Source of the DNA: JADJPO01 sp963825645
GTDB lineage: Bacteria; Actinomycetota; Actinomycetes; Actinomycetales; Kineosporiaceae
Reading direction: 5' to 3'
NCBI GenBank assembly: GCA_963825645.1
Contig: CAWGTT010000009.1
Location: forward strand, 372,001-436,000
Length of the DNA: 64,000 nt
Part shown: positions 50,012 to 58,957 of the stretch, in pieces
Position numbering within the stretch: the first letter of the stretch is position 1
Layout of the letters: the number at the start of each line of letters is the position of its first letter
Position numbers and translations under genes: made by a program
The notes under the pieces: model-generated
The model's input: the letters and a program-made list of their open reading frames with translations, nothing else
What the model was told of the DNA's origin: nothing
Database searches by the model: none

Positions 50012-52992
50012 CGGGGCCCGGTGAGCTGGTCGGCCGGGACACCGAGCTGGCCGAGCTGGTCTCGGCCCTGGACCTGCGCGCTCATCGCGACGGCGCGGGG
50101 ACCACCCAGAGCACCGGGGCCGCACGGATGCCGGCCACCGCCGTCCTGCTCGCGGGCGATGCCGGCATCGGCAAGACGCGCCTGGTGGAGGCCCTTGCCG
50201 AGGTTGCCCGTGATCACGGCTGGCGGGTCTTCGCCGGCCACAGCCTCGATCTCGGCGAGAGCGGGCTGCCGTACCTGCCGTTCTCCGAGGTGGTCGCGCG
50301 GATTGCCGACGACCTGCCCGAGGTGATCGCCGAGGCGACCAGCACCCATCCGGCGCTCGTCCGTCTCCAGCCCGGGCACCGCGTGCTGGGTCCGGCCCGT
50401 CCGGACGGCGACTGGGAGCGGCTGGATCGTGGCGCCCTGTTCGAGGCCGTCCGGCACGTCCTGGAGTCCGCAGCTGCCACCGGCCCGGTGCTGGTGGTCA
50501 TGGAGGACCTGCACTGGGCCGACCAGTCCAGCCGCGACCTGCTGAGCTATCTGCTCTCTCGGCCGTTCGGTGCACCGGTCGGCCTGGTCGTCTCCTACCG
50601 CTCCGACGACCTGCACCGCCGTCACCCGCTGCGCCCGCAGATCGCCGAGTGGGCGCGGCTGCGACGCGTCCACCGGATGCAGCTCGGGCCGCTGGCACCG
50701 GCCGACGTCCGCACGCTGATCGCCTGTCTGCACCCCGTGCCGCTGCCGGCCGGCCAGGCCGGCGCCATCGTCGAGCGGGCCGAGGGCAATGCCTTCTTCG
50801 TCGAGGAGCTGGTGGGTGCCGTCACCGAACCGGCCGGCCCGCTGCCGGCCGACCTTGCCGATCTGCTGCTGATCCGCCTCGATCGGCTGGACGACGTTGC
50901 GCGACAGGTGGTCCGGGTGGCCGGCGTGGCCGGACGGCGGGTGCCGCATTCCCTGCTGGCGGCGGTCTCCGGCCTCGACAGCGCCGGGCTGGACGACGCG
51001 CTGCGCCAGGCGGTGGAGATGAACGTCCTGCGCACCGATGGTCAGCACTACGCCTTCCGGCACGCGCTGCTCGCCGAGGCGGCCTACGACGACCTACTGC
51101 CGGGGGAGCGGGTGAGGCTTCACGCTCGCTACGTCGAGGCCCTGCAGGACGGTCGAGGCACCGGCACCGCGGCCGAGCTGGCCCACCATGCGCGCCGGGC
51201 GCTGGATCGGGACACCGCCATGGCCGCGAGCATCGAGGCCGCCCGCGAGGCGATGTCGGTCGGGGGTCCCACCGACGCCACCCGGCACTACGAGGCCGCG
51301 CTGGAGCTGCTGGCCGACACCGCCCGCGCGGCGGAGTCCGGTCTGGACCTCTCGGTGATCGTCGCCGAGGCCGCGGAGGCGCTGATGGCCAGTGGGCACG
51401 TTGTGCGGGCCGCCGCGTTGGTGGCCGACCAGCTGGGCCGCCTGCCGGCGGGGGCGCCGCCGCAGTGGCGGGCCCGGCTGCTGTCAGCGCGGGCCAGCGC
51501 TTTGAGCGTCATTGACCACGAGGAAGACCCGGTGGCCCTGTCCGCGGCGGCGGCCGGGCTGCTGTCCGAGGACGACGGCCAGCTGCGGGCCAAGGTGCTC
51601 ACCACGCACGCGCGGATCCTCTCCCAGGCCGGGCGGGGCGAGGAGGCGCACGCGGTCGGGCTGGAGGCGATGACGCTCGCCGAACGTCTGCGGCTTCCGC
51701 TGCTGGCCAGCGACGCCCTGACCACGATCAGCAGGATCGCACCCCACGACTCCTCGCCGCAGCGCCGCGCGGCGCTCGCTGAGGCGGTGGCTCACGCGCG
51801 GGAGGCGGGCAACCCGACGGCGGAGCTGCGCGGGCAGTACTGGCTGGGTCTGTCCTACGCCCTGACCGGGGAGGCGGACCACGCCGAGAAGTCCCTGCGG
51901 GCCGCGATGAACCTCGGCATGGCTGCCGGAACCCCGTGGGCGCCTTACGCTTTCGAGTCGCGCTGGTACCTGGGGTGGGTGCTGATCGTGGCCGGCCGAT
52001 GGGACGACGCGCTGGTGGAACTCGAGGACCCTGACGAGTGCCCGCCGCCGGTGCCCGGGGCCCTACTGGACGTGCAACGCCTGCAGATCCGGCTGGCCCG
52101 CGGTGAGGGCGGCCCGGACGCTGCGGGGCGGCTGCCCGCGATGCGGGCGATGTGGCCTGGGGAGGGACTGCTCGCCATCCACGCGGCCGGGTTGGAGATA
52201 GAGGCCGCGTCGCGGGCCGCCCGCCTCGCCGATGCGGTGGGCACCTACGACGACGTCGTCGAGGTGATGAGCCGGGTCTGGAGCCCTTGGTTCGAGGCCC
52301 GGCTGCGGCTGGCCACGACTGCGCTGACGGCGGTCGCCGACGCCGTGGAGCTCGTGTCGGCCGCCGAACGCCCCGATGCCTCCGCCCGCGCCGATCGACT
52401 CCTCGCCGACGCACAGGGCGTGCTCGACCGTGTCGCCACTCGAGGACTCGAGACGGCGGCCTGGGCTGACCTGGCGCACGCCGAGCACCTGCGATTCCGC
52501 TGGCTGGTCGGAGAGGACCCGCCGTCCGCCGCCGACCTGGTCGCCGCCTGGACGGCGGCGGTGAGCAGCTTCGAGCGGTTCGGGCACGTCTACCTGACCG
52601 CCCGGATGCGGGCGCAGCTGGCCGAGATCCTCACGGCCACAGGAGACGTGGACGGCGCCCGGGCCGCGGCCGGGCAGGCCCGCGAGGTCGCGGTGCGGCT
52701 GCGGGCGACCCCGCTGGTGGCGCGGATCGACCGGCTGGCGCCGCGCCGGCCGCCCGTCCCGGCCACCGCCCGGATCGCCGAGGCGCTCACCCCGCGCGAG
52801 AGCGAGGTGCTGGCTCTGGTCGCCGAGGGGCGCAGCAACGGCGAGATCGGCAAGCGCCTGTTCATCAGCACCAAGACGGTCAGCGTGCACGTCTCGAACA
52901 TCCTGGCCAAGCTCGGGGCCTCGGGGCGGACCGAGGCCGCCGCGCTCGCCCGGCGTCGGGGTCTGCTCAGCGGCGGCGGCGACCCGGGGTGA
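50008..52992 (+). CDS. LuxR-family transcriptional regulator with AAA ATPase domain (LAL/MalT type)
   Basis: 994 residues. N-terminal AAA/STAND-type ATPase: GELVGRDTELAELVSAL, Walker A GDAGIGKT at 50-57, Walker B VLVVMEDLHWADQSS. A long helical, TPR-like middle follows, and a C-terminal LuxR helix-turn-helix (LTPRESEVLALVAEGRSNGEIGKRLFISTKTVSVHVSNILAKLGASGR). Such large ATP-dependent regulators often control secondary-metabolite or polysaccharide genes. GTG 50008 is preferred because it overlaps the upstream small gene's stop; ATG 49987 is the alternative. Its end overlaps the converging Wzc-like gene by 26 nt. Confidence 0.9.
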   Translation: MTGPGELVGRDTELAELVSALDLRAHRDGAGTTQSTGAARMPATAVLLAGDAGIGKTRLVEALAEVARDHGWRVFAGHSLDLGESGLPYLPFSEVVARIADDLPEVIAEATSTHPALVRLQPGHRVLGPARPDGDWERLDRGALFEAVRHVLESAAATGPVLVVMEDLHWADQSSRDLLSYLLSRPFGAPVGLVVSYRSDDLHRRHPLRPQIAEWARLRRVHRMQLGPLAPADVRTLIACLHPVPLPAGQAGAIVERAEGNAFFVEELVGAVTEPAGPLPADLADLLLIRLDRLDDVARQVVRVAGVAGRRVPHSLLAAVSGLDSAGLDDALRQAVEMNVLRTDGQHYAFRHALLAEAAYDDLLPGERVRLHARYVEALQDGRGTGTAAELAHHARRALDRDTAMAASIEAAREAMSVGGPTDATRHYEAALELLADTARAAESGLDLSVIVAEAAEALMASGHVVRAAALVADQLGRLPAGAPPQWRARLLSARASALSVIDHEEDPVALSAAAAGLLSEDDGQLRAKVLTTHARILSQAGRGEEAHAVGLEAMTLAERLRLPLLASDALTTISRIAPHDSSPQRRAALAEAVAHAREAGNPTAELRGQYWLGLSYALTGEADHAEKSLRAAMNLGMAAGTPWAPYAFESRWYLGWVLIVAGRWDDALVELEDPDECPPPVPGALLDVQRLQIRLARGEGGPDAAGRLPAMRAMWPGEGLLAIHAAGLEIEAASRAARLADAVGTYDDVVEVMSRVWSPWFEARLRLATTALTAVADAVELVSAAERPDASARADRLLADAQGVLDRVATRGLETAAWADLAHAEHLRFRWLVGEDPPSAADLVAAWTAAVSSFERFGHVYLTARMRAQLAEILTATGDVDGARAAAGQAREVAVRLRATPLVARIDRLAPRRPPVPATARIAEALTPRESEVLALVAEGRSNGEIGKRLFISTKTVSVHVSNILAKLGASGRTEAAALARRRGLLSGGGDPG

Positions 52993-55768
52993 TCTGCTGG
53001 GCCCGGGTCGAGTCCAGGCTCATCGGCGGGGCCGGCGGAACGGGGTCGGACGGCGCCTCGTCGACACCGAGCTCGTCGCGGCCGATCTGGTGCCGCCCGT
53101 ACTCGCCGGTGTCGCGATCGTCGGGAAGCGGATCGGTCAGCGGGTCGTGGCGGTGCGCGCCATACGCGGGGCTATCAGGGCGCGGGGCCTCGTTCCAGGG
53201 CGACCCCCAGTCGATCGGCGGCCGTGTCGAGGCACCGCTGGTCGTCGGTGTGGGCGACTGCCTCGGCAGGTCCCAGACCGCGCGCTGCGGCGGCGGCACC
53301 TCCGGCTGGTACCGGTAGGCGTACCCCGCGGACGGCGTGGCGGAGGGCGAAGGCGTCTCCTCCGGGGCGCTCAGGCCACCAGGCATCGTGTCGTCGTAAC
53401 GGCGTGGTTCCTCCACCGGTGCCGGGTGGGCCCAGCTCCCCTCGGCGTACTCGGGCTCGTGTTCGTGTGGCTCGGGGGAATCGGGTTGGGGGAAGTCGGG
53501 CTGGGGGACGTCGGGCTGGGGGTACTGCGGCTGCGGATACTCCAGCGAGGAGTACTCCGGTTCGCGGTACTCAGGCTGGTGGTACTCCGGCTGGAGATAT
53601 TCGGCCCGTGGGTACTCGGTCTGGGAGTACTCCGCCTGGGAGTGTTCCGCCTGGGAGTACTCCTGCTCGCGGTACTCGGGCTGGTAGTACTCGGTCTGCG
53701 GATACTCGGTCTGGGAGTACTCGGTCTGCGAGTACTGGGTGTGCCGATACTCAGGCTGGGAGTGCTGGGTCTCGGAGGGATCCGGCTCGTGGTACTCGGA
53801 CTCCGCGACCTCCCAGGTGCTCCCGGCCCCTTCGACCGTGTAGCGCAGGGGTTCGCCAAGAGCCGGCTCGTCGACGGTCGTCTCGGCTTCGGGCGACGGT
53901 TGCGGAGCCTGCGCAGGAAGCGGCGAGCCCACCTCGGAGAGCTCGAACCATCGGACCTGCTCGCCGCTGGGGATCTCGTCGCTGGACAGCGGTGGCAGAT
54001 CCTCTGGTGGCGCCGAAGCCTGCAGTGCGCTGAGGCTCTCGGCGGCGGCTGGGTCGACCGGCGCATCCTGCTCGACGGCGTGCTCGGCAACCTGCTCGGG
54101 GGCCTGCTCGACTGCGTGCTCGGCCGCCTGCTCGGCCGCCTGCTGGACGACCTGCTCGGGCACATCCTCGTACTCCGGAACCTCGTGCGCCGCAATGGTG
54201 TCCGGGATGCCCACGGGCCACAGCGACTCGTCCGGTGCCTCGGGAGCGCCGTCCGGTGAGCCACCGAGCATCGACTCGACGGCCGCCGCAAGGGTGTCCG
54301 GGGGAGCGACCCGACTGGCCGGTTCGCCCGCCGTGTCGAAGCCGTCGAGGCCCGGCGACGACCCGCCCACCGGCACCTGCACGACGGTCGGGGCCGGACG
54401 CCGCGAGCCGAAGGAGCGCCGTCGGCCGGCCTGGGCGTGCGCCGCTTTGGTGGGGGCGGCGCGCTGGCCGGTACCCGGCGTCGCGTTGAGGGTCACCCCG
54501 AGCACCCGCACGTCGATCGAGCGCAGCTCCTCGATGGTCTCGACCAGGTGGTCGCGGCGGGTGACGCCACTGCGGACGACGAGCAGCACGCCGTCCGTCT
54601 GTCGGGCCAGGGCCATGGCGTCGGCGACGTCGCGCAGTGGCGGCGCGTCGATGACCACGGTGAGCCCGTGGCCGGTGAGCGCCCTGACCAGGGCGGCCAT
54701 CCGGGGCGACCCGAGCAGGTCGCCGGGGTTCGCCACCGCCGGACCCGACGTGATCACCCGGGGGCCGACCCCGGGCCGGGGCCGGCGCATCACGTCGGAG
54801 ATCGGGGCCGACCCGGTGAGCAGCGAGGTGAGGCCCGGGGAGGGGTCCATACCGAACACCGGAGCGATCGCCGGTGTACGCAGGTCGGCGTCGATCAGCA
54901 CGGTGTCGACGCCGCTGTGCACCAGGGCGAGCGCCAGCCCGGCGGCGCTCGACGTCCGCCCCTCACCGGGAACGGTGCCGGTCACCACCACGCTGCCAGG
55001 GCCACGCCCGGACGGCGCGTGGTGCAGATGCGAGCGCAGCCGCCGGAATGCCTCGTCGTACCCGGTTCCGGCCTGCTGGTCGTCGGCGATGATCCGGTGC
55101 GCCGCGACCAGGGGGACCTCGGTCAGGACGGGCACGGCGGCTGCCCGGACCACGTCGGTGCGGGTGCGCAGCCGCCTGTCGAGCAGGGTCTGCGCGGTGG
55201 CCCCGGCCAGGCCGAGCAGCCCACCGCCGACCAGGCCGAGAAGCGCGCCCAGCAACGGCCGCGGCGCGACCGGGGAGGCCGGCACCGCCGCGGGGGTAGT
55301 CACCCGAAGCTCGATGCCGGGGGTGAGGCGGTCGAGCTCGGCGATGGCGGTCGGCAGCTGCAGCCCCACGGCGTTGGTGATGTCCCGCGCCCGGGTCGCG
55401 CTGGCGTCACGGACCGAGAGGTCGATGAAGACGGTGCCCGGGTCGGCGCTGGCCCGGATCCGGGTGGCCAGGTCGGCGGGCAGCATCGGCAGGCCGAGCT
55501 CGTCGATCACGGCGGTGAGCACCTGTTCGGAGGTGGCGAGCCGGGCGAAGCTGCGCACCTGCTGCGTGGCGGTCGCGGCGTCCCCCGCCAGCTGGCCGTC
55601 GGCGGTACGGGCGGTGGTGGTGACGAACAGCCGGCTGGTCGCCTCGTAGCTGGTCGGGGTGAGCAGCACATAGCCGACCGCGACCAGCGCGCCGACGAGG
55701 ACGCCGAGCAGGATGGTCGACCACCGCTGCCGGTAGCCGAGCACGAGCTGAGCCAGCGTCACGTCCAC
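52967..55768 (-). CDS. Wzc/CpsD-like polysaccharide co-polymerase with Tyr-rich repeat tail
   Basis: 933 residues. Wzz-like chain-length domain with membrane helices at ~18-38 and ~175-195, then a BY-kinase-like domain: Walker A is VPGEGRTSS with Arg271 in place of the invariant Lys, Walker A' VLIDADLR (Asp293, Asp295) and Walker B VVIDAPP (Asp374). After ~450 comes a long acidic, low-complexity tail: Ala/Glu/Gln repeats (EQVVQQAAEQAAEHAVEQ), then 21 pentapeptides of the SQ(T/A/P)EY type at residues 670-774 with 17 tyrosines. Ordinary BY-kinases end in a short Tyr cluster of four to seven. It probably controls length or export of the polysaccharide; the low-Mr phosphatase at 40031 could act on the tail. 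Kinase activity is doubtful. Confidence 0.85.
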   Translation of the reverse strand: MDVTLAQLVLGYRQRWSTILLGVLVGALVAVGYVLLTPTSYEATSRLFVTTTARTADGQLAGDAATATQQVRSFARLATSEQVLTAVIDELGLPMLPADLATRIRASADPGTVFIDLSVRDASATRARDITNAVGLQLPTAIAELDRLTPGIELRVTTPAAVPASPVAPRPLLGALLGLVGGGLLGLAGATAQTLLDRRLRTRTDVVRAAAVPVLTEVPLVAAHRIIADDQQAGTGYDEAFRRLRSHLHHAPSGRGPGSVVVTGTVPGEGRTSSAAGLALALVHSGVDTVLIDADLRTPAIAPVFGMDPSPGLTSLLTGSAPISDVMRRPRPGVGPRVITSGPAVANPGDLLGSPRMAALVRALTGHGLTVVIDAPPLRDVADAMALARQTDGVLLVVRSGVTRRDHLVETIEELRSIDVRVLGVTLNATPGTGQRAAPTKAAHAQAGRRRSFGSRRPAPTVVQVPVGGSSPGLDGFDTAGEPASRVAPPDTLAAAVESMLGGSPDGAPEAPDESLWPVGIPDTIAAHEVPEYEDVPEQVVQQAAEQAAEHAVEQAPEQVAEHAVEQDAPVDPAAAESLSALQASAPPEDLPPLSSDEIPSGEQVRWFELSEVGSPLPAQAPQPSPEAETTVDEPALGEPLRYTVEGAGSTWEVAESEYHEPDPSETQHSQPEYRHTQYSQTEYSQTEYPQTEYYQPEYREQEYSQAEHSQAEYSQTEYPRAEYLQPEYHQPEYREPEYSSLEYPQPQYPQPDVPQPDFPQPDSPEPHEHEPEYAEGSWAHPAPVEEPRRYDDTMPGGLSAPEETPSPSATPSAGYAYRYQPEVPPPQRAVWDLPRQSPTPTTSGASTRPPIDWGSPWNEAPRPDSPAYGAHRHDPLTDPLPDDRDTGEYGRHQIGRDELGVDEAPSDPVPPAPPMSLDSTRAQQITPGRRRR
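53447..53761 (-). repeat. 21-unit 15-nt tandem repeat encoding Tyr-rich pentapeptides
   Basis: In-frame array inside the Wzc-like gene; units decay from SQTEY-type in the middle to PQPDx-type near the end. The plus strand shows repeated GTACTC...CTGGGA words. Confidence 0.9.
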
Positions 55769-55841
55769 CTCTCGTCGCTGCCGAGCGGATCAGCTGCCCG
55801 GGCCTGCGTGAGGGACCCCGGCACCACGAATGTGACTGAAT

Positions 55842-55854
55842 GTTAGCGACTAAC
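55842..55854. promoter_or_regulatory. small inverted repeat upstream of the Wzc-like gene
   Basis: GTTAG-CGA-CTAAC, with ACTGACAGT next to it, in the least GC-rich part of the 151-bp gap between two minus-strand genes. Possible operator for the Wzc-like gene; inference only. Confidence 0.3.
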
Positions 55855-55919
55855 CACTGACAGTGCGCCGCGCCACACGGGTCGAATGGGGCCGATCGGG
55901 CTCGGCAGAACGGACCGGG

Positions 55920-57692
55920 TCAGGGCGTGGTGAGCGCCTGCGCGTACACCTCGACCAGGTCGCCGGCCGTGGTGGCGACGAACGCCGTCCCGCCGCTCGC
56001 CTCGGCGATCGCGGCGAGCGCCGTCCGGTCGGCGCCGGAGCCGAACGCGATGGTCATCACCGGCACCCGTTGCGGGGTCGGGACGGCGGTGATCCGGTCG
56101 AGTACCTCGCTCAGGGACAGCCCGCCGTCGAGGTCGTTGCGCCCGTCGGTGATCAGCACCACGAGCGGACGGCGGCCGTCGGCGGGGCGTTCGGCGATCG
56201 AGGCGTAGGCGGCGGCGAGGGTGGTGTAGAGGCTGGTGCGCCCGCGGGCCCGCAGCGCGTCCAACGCCTCGGCCAGCACCTCCCGGCGTGGGGTGGCGTC
56301 GACGACGGCGTCGATCGGGCCGATCGGTACCCGCTCGGTGTAGTCGGCGATGCCCTGCCCGCCGGAGAACGACCAGAGCCCGACCTCGTCGCGATCGGTG
56401 AACCCGGCCAGCGCGGTGGTGAGCACGTCGGTGGCGGCTTTGATCTTTGTGATCGGCCCGCCGTCGCCGTCGATCTGTCCGGCCATCGACCCCGAGACGT
56501 CGACGAGGTTGAGCACGCTCAGCGGCACGTCCAGGGCGTTCCAGCGGGCGAGCAGGGCCTCGGCTTGTTGCGGGTCGGGCGGGTCGAGCGTGACGGCGGG
56601 CTGGCTGGCGTCCAGACCCAGGTCGCTGGCGTCGGCGGCGTCGGCGGCGGTGAGCGCACCGGCGGCGTTCCGGAAATGCGCCGCCTGGAACGCGGTCCGG
56701 GCCTGCGGGCCGAGCAGGAACTCGCCGAACGCGGCGGCCGCGGCCTGCGTCTGCGGCGTCACGCCGTCGCCGGCGAGGACGGCGTAGGGGTGGTCGGCGA
56801 CCTGGGTGCCCCCCGTGGGGTAGATCGCCACCAGCGGCACGGCCGGGTTGTCCTGGTTGTAGCCGGCCACCTGGCTCTCGTCGGTGATCAGCCCGGAGAG
56901 GTAGGTGAGTGCCTCGCCCGCGGCGTCGGCCGTCGCCCAGTCCTCGGTGGTGGCTCGGGTGGCGCGCAGCCCGGCCGGGGCCACGAGCGGTGTCGATGTG
57001 CCGAGCCGGAAGGCGCCCCACTCCGGGTGGTCGTAGGCGCCCCAGCCGTCGGGGTCGAGGGCGACGCGGCGGATGTCGGACCAGCCGATCGTCCGATCCG
57101 GCCAACCGAGGGCGGTGGCCATCGGGCGGGGCATGGCGAGCACGATGGGCGTGCTCGCCAGCTGGGGGAGGTCGGCGGCCGGGTCGATCGGTGCCGGCTC
57201 GATCGGTGCGGGGCGCTTCAACGCCGTGCGACGCGCCTCGACCACTCGTACCCAGGCCGACGCGGACGGCGTCCAGACGTCGGGCCGGGCTCCGGCGGCC
57301 GGGTCCCAGCCGTCGGTGAGCGCCTCGACCGCGGCGGCGTCCTCGATCGGCACGACACTCACGCTCACGCACCGGCCGTCGGCGTCGGCGCCGCCGGCGG
57401 AGAAGTCGGCGGCGAGCGATGCCAGCACGGGGGCCGTGTCGGGTGAGGAGGCCACGACCAGGTCGGTCGCCGGGGTGTCGCAGGTGCCGTCGGCGACCGG
57501 TGCGGCGGCGGACGACGTCGCGCTGCCGTTCGGATCGGCCGCGTCACGGGTGAGCCGGTAGGCGCCGGTCGCCCCGGCGCCGGCCACCAGGAGCGCCCCG
57601 AGCGCCGCCGCGATGATCCGGCGACGCCGCCGCCGCGCCCGCCGCGCCGCGAGCACCGCCTCGAACCCGGGCGGCAGCGGAAGTTGCGACAT
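55920..57692 (-). CDS. membrane-anchored solute-binding/VWA hybrid protein
   Basis: 590 residues. Basic N-terminus (ARRARRRRRR) and one membrane helix (IIAAALGALLVAGAGATGAY) put the rest outside. Residues ~65-370 resemble a type-2 extracellular solute-binding domain (LVVASSPDTAPVLASLAADFSA, PDVWTPSASAWVRVVE, PIVLAMPRPMATALGW, AIYPTGG). Residues ~385-590 form a von Willebrand A domain with MIDAS motif D-x-S-x-S (LVDVSGSMAGQI) and LVVLITDGRNDLDGG. This hybrid occurs in actinobacteria, often near capsule genes; role unknown, perhaps wall-polymer binding or assembly. ATG follows GGGG. Confidence 0.83.
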   Translation of the reverse strand: MSQLPLPPGFEAVLAARRARRRRRRIIAAALGALLVAGAGATGAYRLTRDAADPNGSATSSAAAPVADGTCDTPATDLVVASSPDTAPVLASLAADFSAGGADADGRCVSVSVVPIEDAAAVEALTDGWDPAAGARPDVWTPSASAWVRVVEARRTALKRPAPIEPAPIDPAADLPQLASTPIVLAMPRPMATALGWPDRTIGWSDIRRVALDPDGWGAYDHPEWGAFRLGTSTPLVAPAGLRATRATTEDWATADAAGEALTYLSGLITDESQVAGYNQDNPAVPLVAIYPTGGTQVADHPYAVLAGDGVTPQTQAAAAAFGEFLLGPQARTAFQAAHFRNAAGALTAADAADASDLGLDASQPAVTLDPPDPQQAEALLARWNALDVPLSVLNLVDVSGSMAGQIDGDGGPITKIKAATDVLTTALAGFTDRDEVGLWSFSGGQGIADYTERVPIGPIDAVVDATPRREVLAEALDALRARGRTSLYTTLAAAYASIAERPADGRRPLVVLITDGRNDLDGGLSLSEVLDRITAVPTPQRVPVMTIAFGSGADRTALAAIAEASGGTAFVATTAGDLVEVYAQALTTP

Positions 57693-57804
57693 CAGTTGCC
57701 CCGCAAGTCATCAGTAACCGGGTCAGGGCCAAGGCGGCGCGCGACGCCAAGATCCTGCCGCGCTGTGTAACCGATGACAAGCGGCCACGCGGGCGCGGGT
57801 CGGT

Positions 57805-58200
57805 GTGATGACGCGCTGTGACGGACTCCGGCCGCTCCTCTCGTCTATCGAACGGTGGGTTGGCATCAACACCCTCGCCCTGTCGGTGTTCGAACGGACC
57901 CGTGAGATCGGCCTGCTCCGTGCCGTCGGGCTGACCCGGCCCCAGCTGTTCCGGATGATCACCATCGAGTCGGCCGCCACCGCTATCTTCGGCGCCCTGC
58001 TGGGAGCAGCGCTCGGGCTGGGCCTCGGCATCGCCCTGCAGCGGGCGACGGCCAGCGAGGGGTTGGAGACCCTCGCCACCCCGTGGACCACCCTCGTGAT
58101 CGTGATTCTGGCCGCTGCGGTGGCCGGCGTCGTGGCGGCCGTGCTACCCGCCATCCGGGCCATGCGGCTGGACGTGCTCCGCGCCATCACCACCGAGTAG
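57805..58200 (+). pseudogene. C-terminal fragment of an FtsX-type ABC permease
   Basis: Only the last third of an FtsX/MacB-like permease is present: INTLALSVFERTREIGLLRAVGLTRPQLFRMITIESA, then two membrane helices (AIFGALLGAALGLGLGIALQ; TLVIVILAAAVAGVVAAVLP) and the usual AIRAMRLDVLRAITTE end. Full-length relatives have 380-850 residues with a periplasmic domain, and an ATPase partner gene is absent. Sequence before about 57850 does not resemble the family. No ribosome binding site. Most likely a relic left by a deletion. Confidence 0.75.
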
Positions 58201-58226
58201 CCGCGGCGCAGAGCACGGGCCGTGGG

Positions 58227-58487
58227 TCAGGGTGTTCTCTGCATCTCCCGCTGATTGTCGTCTTCGGTGATCGCCCGCTGGAAGTACACGGTCCACCCGT
58301 TGAGTGCTAGCCCGATGCCCCAGCCCATGATGACCCAGATCGGCCAGAAGTAACCGGTGCCGGAGAAGGCCCAGATGCCCACGAGCAGGGTGTTGACGAT
58401 CAGGTACACGGCCGCGTGACTCTTGAAGTCCCGCTTCGCCTTCACCCGCTTGACGGCAGCCTCACGACGCTTCTCGTTCTCGTCCAT
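58227..58487 (-). CDS. 2TM-domain membrane protein
   Basis: 86 residues: a charged helix (DENEKRREAAVKRVKAKRDF), then HAAVYLIVNTLLVGIWAFSG and FWPIWVIMGWGIGLALNGW, two membrane helices, and NGWTVYFQRAITEDD. The layout F-K-x-H-x-x-x-Y-L-x-V-N-x-L matches the 2TM (PF13239) family, which is also found fused to histidine kinases. ATG 58487 is preceded by GAGGGGA. Confidence 0.85.
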   Translation of the reverse strand: MDENEKRREAAVKRVKAKRDFKSHAAVYLIVNTLLVGIWAFSGTGYFWPIWVIMGWGIGLALNGWTVYFQRAITEDDNQREMQRTP

Positions 58488-58679
58488 GCCGACGTTCCCC
58501 TCTCGTGTCGTGTGCTTGGTGGGCGCGCCCGTGGCCGCGAAACGAGTACCCGACCGGTGTGCTCCTGCGCCATCACGCCCACGGCAACCTCCCGGTGGAC
58601 CCAGCCACGGTGGTAGATCAATTGTCCCGTCCGCGGACCCCGCACCGCTGGGACCTTGGCCCACACGTGGGAGGTCTGA

Positions 58680-58799
58680 CTACAAGCCGGCGTCGTGGGC
58701 CAGGAGGGCGATCTGGGTCCGGTTGTTGAGGTCCTGCTTGGTGAGGATCCGCGACACGTGCTGCTTGGTGGTCGCCACGCTCATGAACAGCTCGCCACC
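58680..58799 (-). pseudogene. relic of a NarL/LuxR-type response regulator (copy A)
   Basis: Forty codons ending at 58680 read ELFMSVATTKQHVSRILTKQ then DLNNRTQIALLAHDAGL, the recognition helix and C-terminus of a NarL-type HTH (normally ...SRILTKLDLNNRTQ). Nothing upstream in any frame restores the HTH start or a receiver domain. A shorter relic of the same gene is at 62166-62257. Confidence 0.72.
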
Positions 58800-58944
58800 C
58801 GCACCACCGCTCGCAGATCTCCGCGGGCGAGATCGTCGTCGACGCCGAGGACCCGCACCGGACCGGTCACGTCGTCCACGGCAGCCATGCCCAGAGCCGG
58901 AACTCACCCGCCGGGCGGATCTCTGGGCCACCCGTATGCCTCTG

Positions 58945-58950
58945 TAGGGT
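58945..58950 (+). promoter_or_regulatory. -10 element of a leaderless promoter for the response regulator
   Basis: TAGGGT, 7 nt before GTG 58958. Confidence 0.45.
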
Positions 58951-58957
58951 GGTTGAG

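Noticed and set aside
53447..53761. Array of short repeats resembling a CRISPR or satellite array
   Set aside because: Units are 15 nt, in frame within the Wzc-like gene, with no spacers; it is a coding pentapeptide repeat. No CRISPR array or cas gene was found in the window.
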